64,000 nucleotides of DNA from Mycolicibacter sp. MU0102 (lineage in GTDB: Bacteria; Actinomycetota; Actinomycetes; Mycobacteriales; Mycobacteriaceae). The stretch spans positions 3,410,001 to 3,474,000 of the forward strand of contig NZ_OY726398.1 in the NCBI RefSeq assembly GCF_963378105.1, read 5' to 3'. The notes beneath the pieces are model-generated. The model was not told the DNA's origin. It searched no databases and saw only the letters and a program-made list of their open reading frames with translations. The stretch's first letter is position 1. Every line of letters begins with the position of its first letter. Shown here in pieces: positions 16,595 to 25,220 of this stretch. The translations under genes were made by a program, and so were the position numbers.

Positions 16595-16622
16595 CGGCCC
16601 GGCCGGAACACCGGCCGGGCCG
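16595..16622. terminator. Strong hairpin downstream of usfY
   Basis: Perfect 12-bp stem CGGCCCGGCCGG / CCGGCCGGGCCG with an AACA loop. No T-tract, as is common in mycobacteria. It separates usfY (ends 16639, minus strand) from rsbW-sigF. Confidence 0.6.
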
Positions 16623-16638
16623 ACTTGACCCCCTCGGG

Positions 16639-16950
16639 TTAACTCGTGGAGGGCTGCTGGTGCATCTCGGCGTGCGCCAGGTGCCACTCGTGGTTCACCT
16701 TGCCGATCCGGCGATGCTCGAACAGCAGCCACACCGTGCCCAGGACGGCGGCGAGCACCGCGATAACCGCGACCTCCACGCCCTGACGATCGTGACCGGT
16801 CCCAAATGCGGCGAGACAACCGATACCGGCCACCATGCCCACCACCAGCAATGAATAGCCCGGCCAACCCATGACGTCGATCATGGCGCGGCCCGCGTGG
16901 GGCCGAGTCGTCCGGACATGGTCGACCGGGTCATGAAACGTGTCGCCCAT
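16639..16950 (-). CDS. usfY: UsfY-like small membrane protein
   Basis: 103 residues from ATG 16948-16950 behind GGAGGAGGAA. The N-terminus MGDTFHDPVDHVRTTRPHAG and following two membrane helices (about 30-50 and 55-78), then a basic FEHRRIGKVNHEWH tail, correspond to what I remember of UsfY, the protein encoded upstream of usfX-sigF in mycobacteria. Position next to rsbW-sigF supports this. Its role is unknown. Confidence 0.7.
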   Translation of the reverse strand: MGDTFHDPVDHVRTTRPHAGRAMIDVMGWPGYSLLVVGMVAGIGCLAAFGTGHDRQGVEVAVIAVLAAVLGTVWLLFEHRRIGKVNHEWHLAHAEMHQQPSTS

Positions 16951-17115
16951 TGCAATTCCTCCTCCTGAACAGCAATCTGGAGCCGCTCCAGAAGTCGACC
17001 GATATGAGGTGAACCCGTCCGCGACCCAAAACTATCGTATGCCGATACGTTGATCCCGGCGTCTCGTTTACAGGATGTTCACAGACATGCAACAGCGAAG
17101 CCAATGCCGGTCTCG

Positions 17116-17535
17116 TCATCGGTCCACGCCCATGATCGGCACCGCGCTGACCAGCAATACGACCAGCATCAACGTCAGCAAGAACCATCCGGCGCCCTGC
17201 CACCCCCACCAGGTTCCCCGCCCACGCCAGACCCGGTAAGTGCGTGCAAACGCCCGCAACCCACCAGCGGCCAAGATCACCGGAGCACCAACGGCAAGAA
17301 CGGTTCGGTACTGCCTTCCGCAGCCCGCGGTGGCCGACCCTGGATTGCACGTGCTCACCCACAAGACCGCTATCACGACAAACGCCAGCGCGATAGCGGT
17401 CACCAGCCCGGCGAATCGAGCAGCCGCTCGGACCTCCCGGTCCTCCTGGCCCAGCCGATCGCCACCGGGAACAGAGCGCGACGGTGTGCGCGGTCCCACA
17501 TCTCCCACCGTCCGCGCTGATGAGCTCTGCGTCAA
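17116..17535 (-). CDS. Hypothetical membrane protein (about 139 aa)
   Basis: Three hydrophobic helices (about 40-60, 78-95, 112-134) with a loop containing STCNPGSATAGCG, whose cysteines could pair. The start is uncertain: the frame opens with TTG 17533-17535 and I see no good ribosome binding site; an ATG ten bases upstream is in another frame. A basic arginine-rich cytoplasmic segment follows the second helix. No family recognised. It lies between usfY and csbD, on the opposite strand to csbD. Confidence 0.55.
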   Translation of the reverse strand: MTQSSSARTVGDVGPRTPSRSVPGGDRLGQEDREVRAAARFAGLVTAIALAFVVIAVLWVSTCNPGSATAGCGRQYRTVLAVGAPVILAAGGLRAFARTYRVWRGRGTWWGWQGAGWFLLTLMLVVLLVSAVPIMGVDR

Positions 17536-17559
17536 GGCGATTCATTCGTTTGGGTCAAC

Positions 17560-17585
17560 GTTTGGACGCCGGGCCGCCCGGGAAG
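17560..17585 (+). promoter_or_regulatory. Candidate SigF/SigB-type promoter for csbD-like gene
   Basis: GTTT (17560-17563), 16-nt spacer, GGGAAG (17580-17585). The -35 and spacing fit; the -10 differs from GGGTAG at one position. About 60 nt before the CsbD start. Confidence 0.38.
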
Positions 17586-17647
17586 CCTTGCCGTTGTGGC
17601 GGGCTCTACACCGCGTGGAGTTGCCACAGAACACGAAGGGAGGACCT

Positions 17648-17887
17648 ATGTCGGACGACAAGAGCAGCGCTACCGAAGACGGCATCCGCGGCGCCGTGGA
17701 AGGCGTCAAGGGCAAGGCCAAGGAGGCGTTGGGGGCCGTGACCGGCAACGACGAGATGGCCCGCGAAGGCCGGGCGCAGCAGGACAAGGGCGAAGCCCAG
17801 CGCGACGCCGCCAAGCACCAAGCCGAGGCCGAATCGGCCCGCGCGGGCGCTAAGGCAGCCGAGGCGCGCGAGCAGTCTCACCAGTAG
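17648..17887 (+). CDS. CsbD family (UPF0337) stress protein
   Basis: 79 residues from ATG 17648 with a very strong ribosome binding site (GGGAGG). The core DGIRGAVEGVKGKAKEALGA, then VTGNDEMAREGRAQQDKGEA, is the CsbD signature; the C-terminus is an Ala/Glu/Gln-rich helix. CsbD is a general-stress protein of SigB regulons in Gram-positives and of SigF regulons in mycobacteria; biochemical role unknown. A hairpin terminator follows immediately. Confidence 0.9.
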   Translation: MSDDKSSATEDGIRGAVEGVKGKAKEALGAVTGNDEMAREGRAQQDKGEAQRDAAKHQAEAESARAGAKAAEAREQSHQ

Positions 17888-17900
17888 CCCGAGGGGAGGG

Positions 17901-17931
17901 CAGGCCCGGTTCGCCTGGCGGGCCGGGCCTG
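17901..17931 (+). terminator. Hairpin downstream of csbD-like gene
   Basis: Inverted repeat CAGGCCCGG (17901-17909) / CCGGGCCTG (17923-17931), 9-bp perfect stem with a 13-nt loop, starting 14 nt after the stop codon. Confidence 0.55.
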
Positions 17932-17947
17932 TCGCTATCCGCTGGGG

Positions 17948-17972
17948 GTTACTTCCTGGGTGCAACGGGTAG
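17948..17972 (+). promoter_or_regulatory. Candidate SigF-type promoter for the GlnR-like regulator
   Basis: GTTA (17948-17951), 15-nt spacer, GGGTAG (17967-17972). One mismatch in the -35. About 55 nt upstream of ATG 18027. Confidence 0.42.
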
Positions 17973-18026
17973 TAAAACCCTTGAAAGCCTTGAGGCGGCA
18001 TAGCATCCATGGGTTGGAGCCTGGCG

Positions 18027-18701
18027 ATGGAAATCGTGTTACTGACCGACCGCGACGAATTCGCGCAGCCGCTGCTGGGGTTGGGCGTCTTCGGACATTC
18101 GATCGTGCGCGGTCCGCTCGCCGTCAACGCTCGGGCCGACTACCGCGGCGCAAACGCCGCTCTGGTGGACGGTTGCGCCGATCTTCCGGTAGCGCGGGAG
18201 AGCTGTCGCAAACTCGGAGCCTGGGAGCCATCCGCTGCCGTACTGGCCGTCGTCGCCGCCGAAGACTTCGCCGCGGTCGGCCTCGACTGGCACGTCGACG
18301 ACGTCCTGAGCGCGACCGCAGGGCCCGCCGAGGCGAACGCGCGGCTGCGACTGGCCTTGGCCCGTCGGCGCGAATCCACCCACAACACGCTGGAATTCGG
18401 CGCCTTGGTCATCCACCCGGACAGCTTCACCGCCTCGCTGTCGAATCGCGATCTCGACCTCACACTCACCGAATTCAAACTGCTCAACTATCTGGTTCAG
18501 CATGCCGGGCAAGCATTCACCCGGGCCCGGCTGCTGCGTGAGATATGGGGCGGCGAGGGCGGGCGTCGCAAAGTCGATGTCCACGTACAGCGATTACGCG
18601 CCAAGCTCGGTGCCGACCACGAGTCGATCGTCGATACGGTCCGCGGTGTCGGTTACATGACGCCGGAGTTGCCCCAGTCGCAATGGGCCATCGCCAACTG
18701 A
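18027..18701 (+). CDS. GlnR-like atypical response regulator (winged helix)
   Basis: 224 residues from ATG 18027, chosen because MEIVLLTDRDEFAQPLLG aligns with GlnR-type starts and TTGGAG precedes it; an ATG six codons earlier is possible. Residues 1-110 are a receiver-like fold lacking a clear acidic phosphorylation pocket. The C-terminal OmpR/PhoB winged helix is clear: LTLTEFKLLNYLVQHAG, FTRARLLREIWGGEG, KVDVHVQRLRAKLG, VDTVRGVGYM. Members regulate nitrogen, phosphate or stress genes without a partner kinase. The downstream acidic-protein gene is 14 nt away and likely cotranscribed. Confidence 0.85.
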   Translation: MEIVLLTDRDEFAQPLLGLGVFGHSIVRGPLAVNARADYRGANAALVDGCADLPVARESCRKLGAWEPSAAVLAVVAAEDFAAVGLDWHVDDVLSATAGPAEANARLRLALARRRESTHNTLEFGALVIHPDSFTASLSNRDLDLTLTEFKLLNYLVQHAGQAFTRARLLREIWGGEGGRRKVDVHVQRLRAKLGADHESIVDTVRGVGYMTPELPQSQWAIAN

Positions 18702-18715
18702 GAGAGCCAAATGCC

Positions 18716-19030
18716 ATGACCGAACAACCTGATTCCGATTCCGCGGCGACCGACACCACACAGGACGACACGTTGCCGCCGAGTGAGGCCACCGATTCCG
18801 ACGAACTGCGCAATGACGACGGCGACGCAGCCGTCAGTCCACCGGACGAATGGCAAGCCGCTGACAGCGAGACCGCACATGAGTCGTTGGACGCCAAGCT
18901 GGCGGCTGAGCAGCCCGATGCGGCCGGCCCTGACCACGATCCAGACGAAGCTGTGCCAGGCGGTCGACACCGCGCGCAGATGTCCGGAAGTCCCGAAGAC
19001 GGCGACTCGTTCTTCACCGTCGAGGAGTGA
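18716..19030 (+). CDS. Acidic low-complexity protein (104 aa)
   Basis: From ATG 18716. The protein is strongly acidic and probably disordered in its first half (TEQPDSDSAATDTTQDDTL). It then shows SPPDEWQAAD, ESLDAKLAAEQPD and a conserved-looking end SGSPEDGDSFFTVEE. The ESLD-x2-L-x2-E-x-PD block resembles actinobacterial DUF5709-type proteins, but I am not certain. No membrane or signal segment. Probably in an operon with the GlnR-like regulator. Confidence 0.7.
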   Translation: MTEQPDSDSAATDTTQDDTLPPSEATDSDELRNDDGDAAVSPPDEWQAADSETAHESLDAKLAAEQPDAAGPDHDPDEAVPGGRHRAQMSGSPEDGDSFFTVEE

Positions 19031-19032
19031 GC

Positions 19033-19368
19033 TCAGTAGTAGTTGTCGCAGGCGTTGGCCAAGGGACTGAAGAGCGCAACGTAATGGGTGCCATCTGGCG
19101 TGCCCTGCGCTTGGTCCACGATCTGCTGGCGCTGCGCGGGCGGGGCGGCCAGAAAGTTCTGCAGCCAGGACCGTTCGGCCGGTGTGGCGTTGAACTGCTC
19201 GGCGTCTCCGGGTGCCTGGTCGTTCATCGCCGACACCACCTGTGAGTAAGTGCAGGTGGTGTTGACCACCGGGTCGGTGTCCGGGTCGGCGGAGGCCGCT
19301 GCCTGCCCACCGGTCAGCACCAAGGCGGCAAACCCGACCGCGGCGGGCATTGAAATCAGGTCAGACAT
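19033..19368 (-). CDS. Secreted hemophore-like protein, second copy
   Basis: 111 residues with signal peptide (SMPAAVGFAALVLTGGQAAA) and the same domain as the protein at 7665-8117: VNTTCTYSQVVSAMNDQAPG, FNATPAERSWLQNFLAAPP and ANACDNYY. The two cysteines are conserved; the Pro/Gln repeat is absent. It follows the CxxxxC membrane protein gene by 36 nt on the same strand, so both probably use the SigF-type promoter at 19836-19861. Haem binding is inferred from the family. Confidence 0.83.
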   Translation of the reverse strand: MSDLISMPAAVGFAALVLTGGQAAASADPDTDPVVNTTCTYSQVVSAMNDQAPGDAEQFNATPAERSWLQNFLAAPPAQRQQIVDQAQGTPDGTHYVALFSPLANACDNYY

Positions 19369-19404
19369 CTCGCGATCCCCTCTGTAGATCCGCCACTGGG
19401 TCCG

Positions 19405-19800
19405 TCAAAACATCAGGACTAAAACCGCCAAGTCGGCCAACAGCAGCGCCCACCCGCACGCCCAGACCACGATCCCGCGGCGGTGCGTCGCCAGGAAGAA
19501 GGCGAGGAACAGCGTGAGCGCCGCTACGCCGGCCGCTCCGTGATAGAGCACGCCGAACAGCGACCCGTTCACCTTGAGCTCCGGGCACGCCGCCCGGTTG
19601 CACAGTGCGGAGCCGGACACCCTGGCCAGCGCGAACGCCATGAGAAGTGCGGCGGCCGGTGCGGTCAGCAGCGACAGCGCCCAGTTGGCCCACGTCCAAT
19701 CGCGGGGCAGCGCTTCGGGCGGCGCGACCCCTGCCGCGCGCGGTTGCGCGTCGGCGAAGATCGGCCGGACCGCCGTCACACCGTCATCGGCAATGATCAT
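19405..19800 (-). CDS. Small membrane protein with CxxxxC (paralog of 2635-2982)
   Basis: 131 residues from ATG 19798-19800 with GGAGG upstream. A soluble N-terminal part of about 35 residues is followed by three membrane helices. The loop LCNRAACPEL then GSLFGVLYHGAAG mirrors ACSTAECPDL and GVVFGMLYYGAP of the other copy; the C-terminal helix (GWALLLADLAVLVL versus GWALLGVDLLALVI) is also shared. The CxxxxC pair could be redox-active or structural. It is followed by a hemophore-like gene. Family not recognised. Confidence 0.78.
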   Translation of the reverse strand: MIIADDGVTAVRPIFADAQPRAAGVAPPEALPRDWTWANWALSLLTAPAAALLMAFALARVSGSALCNRAACPELKVNGSLFGVLYHGAAGVAALTLFLAFFLATHRRGIVVWACGWALLLADLAVLVLMF

Positions 19801-19835
19801 CCCCCGCCTCCGATCACCGCAATCACCGTTGTCGG

Positions 19836-19861
19836 ATACCCGGCGGCGACGAGCACAAAAC
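19836..19861 (-). promoter_or_regulatory. SigF-type promoter for the membrane protein-hemophore pair
   Basis: Minus strand GTTT (19861-19858), 16-nt spacer, GGGTAT (19841-19836): a full consensus match 36 nt before the start at 19800. Confidence 0.65.
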
Positions 19862-19906
19862 CGCAGCGCGGGAGCGCTCCGGCTCCGAACTTGGCACCAT
19901 GGCTGG

Positions 19907-22900
19907 GTGAGCCCACAAGACCGAGGAACGCCGGCGCCGCTGGCTCGGTTCTCGGCGCTGACCCGGGACTGGTTCACCGGCACCTTCCCAGCGCCGACGC
20001 CGGCCCAAGAGCAGGCCTGGTCGGCGATCGCCGACGGCCACAACACCCTCGTGGTCGCCCCGACCGGCTCCGGTAAGACACTGGCGGCGTTCCTGTGGGC
20101 GCTGGACCAACTGACCGCACAGCCCGGTCAGGGCACCCGGGTGCTCTACATCTCGCCGCTCAAGGCACTGGCCGTCGACGTCGAGCGCAACCTGCGCACT
20201 CCGTTGGCGGGCATCGCCCGGATGGCCGCACGGCGCGAGTTGCCCGCTCCCGGCATCACCGTGGGCGTGCGCTCCGGCGACACCTCGCCAGCGCGGCGCC
20301 GCGAGCTGGTCTCCAAGCCGCCCGACATCTTGATCACCACCCCGGAGTCGCTGTTTCTGATGCTGACGTCGGCGGCGCGGGACACGTTGGCCGGGGTGCG
20401 CACGGTGATCGTCGACGAGGTACACGCGGTGGCCGGGACCAAACGGGGCACCCACCTGGCGCTGTCCCTGGAGCGCCTTGACGCGATGCTGGCGCGTCCC
20501 GCTCAGCGAATCGGGTTGAGCGCCACGGTGCGTCCGGCCGAAGAGGTCGCCCGGTTCCTGTCCGGCCAGTCCCCGACCACGATCGTGACTCCCCCGGCCG
20601 CCAAAACGTTCGAGCTGACCGTCCAGGTTCCCGTGCCCGACATGGCCAATCCGGCCGAGGGCACCGTCTGGCCCGAGGTCGAAGAACGCATCGTCGACCT
20701 GATCGAAGCCCACCGGTCCTCGATCGTGTTCGCCAACTCGCGACGTCTCGCCGAGCGACTGACTGGTCGGCTCAACGAAATTCACGCAGAGCGTTGCGTC
20801 GACACCGCGGAGGCCGCGGCCCCCCTGGCACGCGCCCACCACGGTTCGGTATCGCTGCAGACTCGAGCCGACGTCGAGGAGGATCTCAAGAGCGGGCGGC
20901 TGCGCGCGGTGGTGGCGACCTCGAGCCTGGAACTGGGGATCGACATGGGCGCGGTCGACCTGGTCATCCAGATCGAAGCACCGCCGTCGGTGGCCAGCGG
21001 ACTGCAGCGCGTCGGTCGAGCCGGACACCAGGTCGGCGAGATCTCCTCGGGCGTACTGATTCCCAAACACCGCACCGATCTGATCGGCTGCGCGATCGCG
21101 GTACAGCGGATGCTCGCCGGCCAGATCGAAACCCTGACCGTGCCGGCCAATCCACTGGACATCCTGGCCCAGCACACGGTGGCCGCGGCCGCGCTGGAGC
21201 CACTGGATGCTGAAGCCTGGTTCGACACCGTGCGCCGCAGCGCTCCGTTCGCCACCCTGTCGCGCGGTGTTTTCGAGGCGACGCTGGATCTGCTCTCCGG
21301 CAAATACCCGTCGACTGAATTCGCGGAACTGCGACCGCGTTTGGTCTACGACCGCGACGCCGGGACCCTGACCGGTCGGCCCGGCGCGCAACGACTGGCC
21401 GTCACCTCCGGTGGCGCCATCCCCGACCGCGGACTGTTCGCGGTGTACTTGGCCGGCACTGACGAAACGCGGAAACCCTCCCGGGTCGGCGAACTCGACG
21501 AGGAGATGGTCTACGAGTCGCGTCCCGGCGACATCATCTCGCTGGGCGCCACCACCTGGCGGATCACCGAGATCACCCACGACAGGGTGCTGGTCACCCC
21601 GGCACCCGGTCAGCCGGGCCGGCTGCCGTTCTGGCACGGCGACGGTGTCGGGCGGCCCGCCGAGCTGGGTGCGGCGCTCGGCGCATTCACCGGCGAGCTG
21701 GCCGGCCTTGACCCTGAGTCGTTCGACAAACGCTGCGCGGGACTGGGTTTCGACGACTATGCGGTCGACAATCTGAGACGACTACTCGACGATCAGCGCG
21801 CCGCCACCGGGGCGGTGCCCACCGACACCACGCTGATGGTAGAGCGATTCCGCGACGAACTCGGTGACTGGCGGGTGGTCCTGCACTCCCCGTACGGACT
21901 GCGTGTGCACGGGCCGTTGGCACTGGCGGTGGGCCGGCGGCTGCACGACCGCTACGGCATCGACGAGAAGCCGACCGCCTCCGACGATGGCATCGTGGTC
22001 CGGCTGCCCGACACCGACTCCGGCGCCGAAGCTCCCGGCGCGGAACTGTTCGTGTTCGACGCCGACGAGATCGAGGCGATCGTCACCGCCGAGGTGGGCG
22101 GCTCGGCCTTGTTCGCCTCTCGGTTCCGGGAATGCGCGGCCCGGGCATTGCTGTTGCCGCGCCGCCACCCCGGCCGGCGCACCCCGCTATGGCAGCAACG
22201 CCAGCGAGCGGCCCAACTGCTCGACGTGGCCCGCAGATATCCGACGTTCCCGATCGTGCTGGAGACGGTGCGCGAATGCCTGCAGGACGTTTACGACGTC
22301 CCCGCGCTGACGGCACTGATGGCCCAGATCGCCCAACGCCGAGTGCGGGTGACCCAAGTCGAGACCCCCACCCCGTCACCGTTCGCGGCGTCGCTGTTGT
22401 TCGGCTACGTCGGGGCATTCATGTACGAAGGCGACAGCCCGCTGGCGGAGCGCCGGGCGGCGGCCTTGTCCCTGGATCCCACTCTGCTGGCGCAATTGCT
22501 GGGCCGAGTCGAGCTGCGCGAACTGCTCGACCCCGAGGTGATCGCCTGCCTGAGCGCACAACTGCAGCATCTGACGCCGGAGAAGGCCGCCCGCGACGCC
22601 GAGGGGGCGGCCGACCTGCTGCGGCTGCTCGGTCCGCTCACCACCGAAGAGATCAGCGCCCGGGCCGCGGGTGCTGCGGTGAGCGGGTGGCTCGAACACC
22701 TGTTGACCGCCCGGCGGGTGCTGACGGTGGCGTTCGGCGGGCAGCGCTGGTGGGTGGCGATCGAGGACATCGGCCGGCTGCGCGACGGCCTCGGGGTGGC
22801 GGTACCGCCGGGGGTGCCGATGGGCTTCACCGATCCGGTCGCCGACCCGCTGGGTGAGCTGCTGGGCCGCTTCGCCCGAACCCGGGGGCCGTTCACCACC

Positions 22901-24367
22901 GGACAGGCCGCGGACCGGTTCGGGCTGGGAGTGCGGGTCGCGGCAGACGCGCTGGGTCGACTGGCCGCCGACGGACGTGTGGTGCGTGGCGAATTCGCCG
23001 ACTTCCCGGACTCCCCCGGCGAACAGTGGTGCGACGGTGAGGTGCTGCGGATTCTGCGGCGCCGGTCACTGGCCGCGTTACGGGCGGCGATCGAGCCGGT
23101 TTCGCCGGCCGCCTACGGCCGGTTCCTGCCGGCCTGGCAGCAGATCGGCACTCCGGAGGTCGCCACCACCGGTGTGGACGGGCTGGCGGGGGTGATCGAA
23201 CAACTGGCCGGCGTGGCGCTACCGGCGTCGGCGGTCGAACCGTTGATCTTCGGGCCGCGGGTGCGCGATTACTCGCCGGCCATGCTCGACGAGCTGCTGG
23301 CCTCCGGGGAGGTGCTGTGGTCGGGCGCGGGCGCGCCGGCCGGCAGCGCCCCGGCCACCGACGGCTGGATCAGCTTTCACACCGCCGATTCGGCGCCGTT
23401 GACGTTGGCACCCGCGACGCCGATCGAATTCGGCGACGCCCACCGGGCGATTCTGGATGCCCTGCACGGCGGCGGTGCGTTCTTCTTCCGTCAGCTCTGC
23501 GGAGAGGCGAGCGAGGCGGAACGCAAAGCCGCACTGTGGGAGCTGATCTGGGCGGGATGGGTCACCGGCGACACCTTCGCTCCGGTGCGCGCGGTGCTGG
23601 CCGGTACCCGGCGCTCCACCCCTGCGCACCGCAGCAGACGCCCGCCCCGGCTCAGCCGTTACAGTGTCGCGCACGCCGCTGCCCGCGCCGCCGACCCGGC
23701 AGTGGCCGGTCGCTGGTCGGTTTTGCCCGCCCCGCAGGAGGATTCCACCGTGCGGGCGCACCACACCGCCGAACTGCTGCTGAACCGCTACGGCGTGCTG
23801 ACCCGCGGCGCAGTCGCCGCCGAGGCGGTACCGGGCGGTTTCAGCACGGTCTACAAGGTGCTGACCGCCTTCGAGGAAGCCGGGCGATGCCAGCGTGGCT
23901 ATTTCATCGAGTCGTTGGGGGCGGCGCAGTTCGCGCTGGCCTCCACGGTGGACCGGCTGCGCGGCTATCTCGACGGTGTCGACCCGGCCCGCCCCGACTA
24001 CCACGCGGTGGCACTGGCCGCCGCCGACCCGGCCAACCCGTACGGTGCGGCACTGAGCTGGCCGGCGCACCCGGGAACGGCCCGGCCGGGCCGCAAAGCC
24101 GGCGCGCTGGTGGTCCTGGTCGACGGGCAGCTGGCGTGGTTCGTTGAGCGAGGCGGCCGAACGCTGCTGAACTTCGCCGACACCGCCGAGGCACAGCGTG
24201 CCGCCGCCGGGGCGTTGACTCGGCTGATCGCCGACCGGCGGGTGGACGGGATTCTCATCGAGCGGGTCGACGGCGTGCCGGTATTGGAGCTACCCAATTC
24301 TCCGACACTGGATGCGTTGATCGAGGCCGGGTTCTCCCGCACGCCGCGCGGATTGCGGATGCGCTGA
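19907..24367 (+). CDS. lhr: Large superfamily-2 helicase Lhr
   Basis: 1486 residues from GTG 19907, the usual Lhr length. Helicase motifs: Walker A VVAPTGSGKTLAAF (residues about 50-63), motif Ia LYISPLKALAVDVERNL, DEVH box TVIVDEVHAVAGTKRG, SAT motif GLSATVRPAEE, and motif VI LQRVGRAGHQVG. After the Lhr core (about 850 residues) comes the long Lhr C-terminal domain. Mycobacterial Lhr is a 3'-to-5' ssDNA-dependent ATPase that unwinds RNA:DNA hybrids and belongs to the DNA-damage response. The stop overlaps the nei start (TGATG), so helicase and glycosylase are translationally coupled. Confidence 0.95.
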   Translation: MSPQDRGTPAPLARFSALTRDWFTGTFPAPTPAQEQAWSAIADGHNTLVVAPTGSGKTLAAFLWALDQLTAQPGQGTRVLYISPLKALAVDVERNLRTPLAGIARMAARRELPAPGITVGVRSGDTSPARRRELVSKPPDILITTPESLFLMLTSAARDTLAGVRTVIVDEVHAVAGTKRGTHLALSLERLDAMLARPAQRIGLSATVRPAEEVARFLSGQSPTTIVTPPAAKTFELTVQVPVPDMANPAEGTVWPEVEERIVDLIEAHRSSIVFANSRRLAERLTGRLNEIHAERCVDTAEAAAPLARAHHGSVSLQTRADVEEDLKSGRLRAVVATSSLELGIDMGAVDLVIQIEAPPSVASGLQRVGRAGHQVGEISSGVLIPKHRTDLIGCAIAVQRMLAGQIETLTVPANPLDILAQHTVAAAALEPLDAEAWFDTVRRSAPFATLSRGVFEATLDLLSGKYPSTEFAELRPRLVYDRDAGTLTGRPGAQRLAVTSGGAIPDRGLFAVYLAGTDETRKPSRVGELDEEMVYESRPGDIISLGATTWRITEITHDRVLVTPAPGQPGRLPFWHGDGVGRPAELGAALGAFTGELAGLDPESFDKRCAGLGFDDYAVDNLRRLLDDQRAATGAVPTDTTLMVERFRDELGDWRVVLHSPYGLRVHGPLALAVGRRLHDRYGIDEKPTASDDGIVVRLPDTDSGAEAPGAELFVFDADEIEAIVTAEVGGSALFASRFRECAARALLLPRRHPGRRTPLWQQRQRAAQLLDVARRYPTFPIVLETVRECLQDVYDVPALTALMAQIAQRRVRVTQVETPTPSPFAASLLFGYVGAFMYEGDSPLAERRAAALSLDPTLLAQLLGRVELRELLDPEVIACLSAQLQHLTPEKAARDAEGAADLLRLLGPLTTEEISARAAGAAVSGWLEHLLTARRVLTVAFGGQRWWVAIEDIGRLRDGLGVAVPPGVPMGFTDPVADPLGELLGRFARTRGPFTTGQAADRFGLGVRVAADALGRLAADGRVVRGEFADFPDSPGEQWCDGEVLRILRRRSLAALRAAIEPVSPAAYGRFLPAWQQIGTPEVATTGVDGLAGVIEQLAGVALPASAVEPLIFGPRVRDYSPAMLDELLASGEVLWSGAGAPAGSAPATDGWISFHTADSAPLTLAPATPIEFGDAHRAILDALHGGGAFFFRQLCGEASEAERKAALWELIWAGWVTGDTFAPVRAVLAGTRRSTPAHRSRRPPRLSRYSVAHAAARAADPAVAGRWSVLPAPQEDSTVRAHHTAELLLNRYGVLTRGAVAAEAVPGGFSTVYKVLTAFEEAGRCQRGYFIESLGAAQFALASTVDRLRGYLDGVDPARPDYHAVALAAADPANPYGAALSWPAHPGTARPGRKAGALVVLVDGQLAWFVERGGRTLLNFADTAEAQRAAAGALTRLIADRRVDGILIERVDGVPVLELPNSPTLDALIEAGFSRTPRGLRMR

Positions 24368-25131
24368 TGCCCGAGGGAGACACCGTATTTCACACTGCGA
24401 CGGTGCTGGCCACCGCGTTGGCGGGGAAGACCTTGACCCGCTGCGATATCCGCGTTCCGCGGTACGCGGGCGTCGATCTGAGCGGGCAGCGCGTCGATGA
24501 GGTGCTCAGCCGCGGCAAACATCTGTTCATCCGCGTCGGATCGGCCAGCATCCATTCGCATCTGAAAATGGAGGGCAGTTGGCGGGTGGACCGGCGCCTT
24601 GCCAGACACAGCCCGGTCGATCATCGGGTGCGAATCATTTTGGAGGCAGGCCCCGTCCGCGCCACCGGTATCGATCTGGGCGTGCTGGAGGTGCTGGACC
24701 GCCACCATGACGGCGACGCCGTCGCGCACCTGGGGCCGGATCTGCTCGGCGCCGACTGGGATCCGGCTGCGGCCACCGAGCGCCTGGTTTCAGATCCGCA
24801 GCGCCCGCTGGCATCGGCACTGTTGGATCAGACGGTGATGGCTGGAATCGGCAATGTCTACTGCAATGAGTTGTGCTTCATCGTCGGACGGCTACCGACG
24901 ACACCCGTTGTGGAACTGAATGATCCGGGTCGGCTGGTGTCGCGGGCACGCGAGATGTTGTGGGCTAACCGGTTGCGATGGTCGCGCTGTACCACCGGCG
25001 ACACCCGGCCGAGCCGACAGCTGTGGGTGTACGGCCGGGCCGGCCTGCCGTGTCGGCGATGCGGCACCAGCGTGGATTCCGACCGCGAGGGCGAGCGTAT
25101 TCGGTTCTGGTGCCCGTCATGTCAGCGGTGA
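24367..25131 (+). CDS. nei: Endonuclease VIII-type DNA glycosylase/AP lyase Nei
   Basis: 254 residues from ATG 24367. The Fpg/Nei catalytic N-terminus PEGDTVFHTA (Pro2-Glu3 after Met removal), the SRGKHLFIRV and SHLKMEGSW strands, the helix-two-turn-helix VMAGIGNVYCNELCF and the C-terminal zinc finger CRRCG...CPSC are all present. It removes oxidised pyrimidines and nicks the abasic site. Coupled to lhr by a TGATG overlap, consistent with a shared repair function. Confidence 0.93.
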   Translation: MPEGDTVFHTATVLATALAGKTLTRCDIRVPRYAGVDLSGQRVDEVLSRGKHLFIRVGSASIHSHLKMEGSWRVDRRLARHSPVDHRVRIILEAGPVRATGIDLGVLEVLDRHHDGDAVAHLGPDLLGADWDPAAATERLVSDPQRPLASALLDQTVMAGIGNVYCNELCFIVGRLPTTPVVELNDPGRLVSRAREMLWANRLRWSRCTTGDTRPSRQLWVYGRAGLPCRRCGTSVDSDREGERIRFWCPSCQR

Positions 25132-25160
25132 TGCCGGGACTCCCGGTCGCTGACAAACCG

Positions 25161-25190
25161 AAGCCGGCCGGCTAGCTTGCCGGCCGGCTT
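25161..25190. terminator. Bidirectional hairpin between nei and the Gly-rich lipoprotein
   Basis: Perfect 12-bp stem AAGCCGGCCGGC / GCCGGCCGGCTT with a 6-nt loop (TAGCTT), placed between two convergent genes; a T-rich TTTCGG follows on the plus strand. Confidence 0.7.
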
Positions 25191-25220
25191 TCGGCTGTCA
25201 GCACTGGAAGGGTTGGTCGA

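Noticed and set aside
17011..17032. GTTTTGGGTCGCGGACGGGTTC upstream of usfY as a SigF promoter
   Set aside because: The spacer between GTTT and GGGTTC is only 12 nt and the -10 is degenerate.
19823..21637. Long open frame of about 600 codons on the strand opposite lhr
   Set aside because: It lies wholly antisense to conserved helicase motifs and its composition (Gly/Arg/His/Gln-rich) is that of a GC-rich shadow frame.
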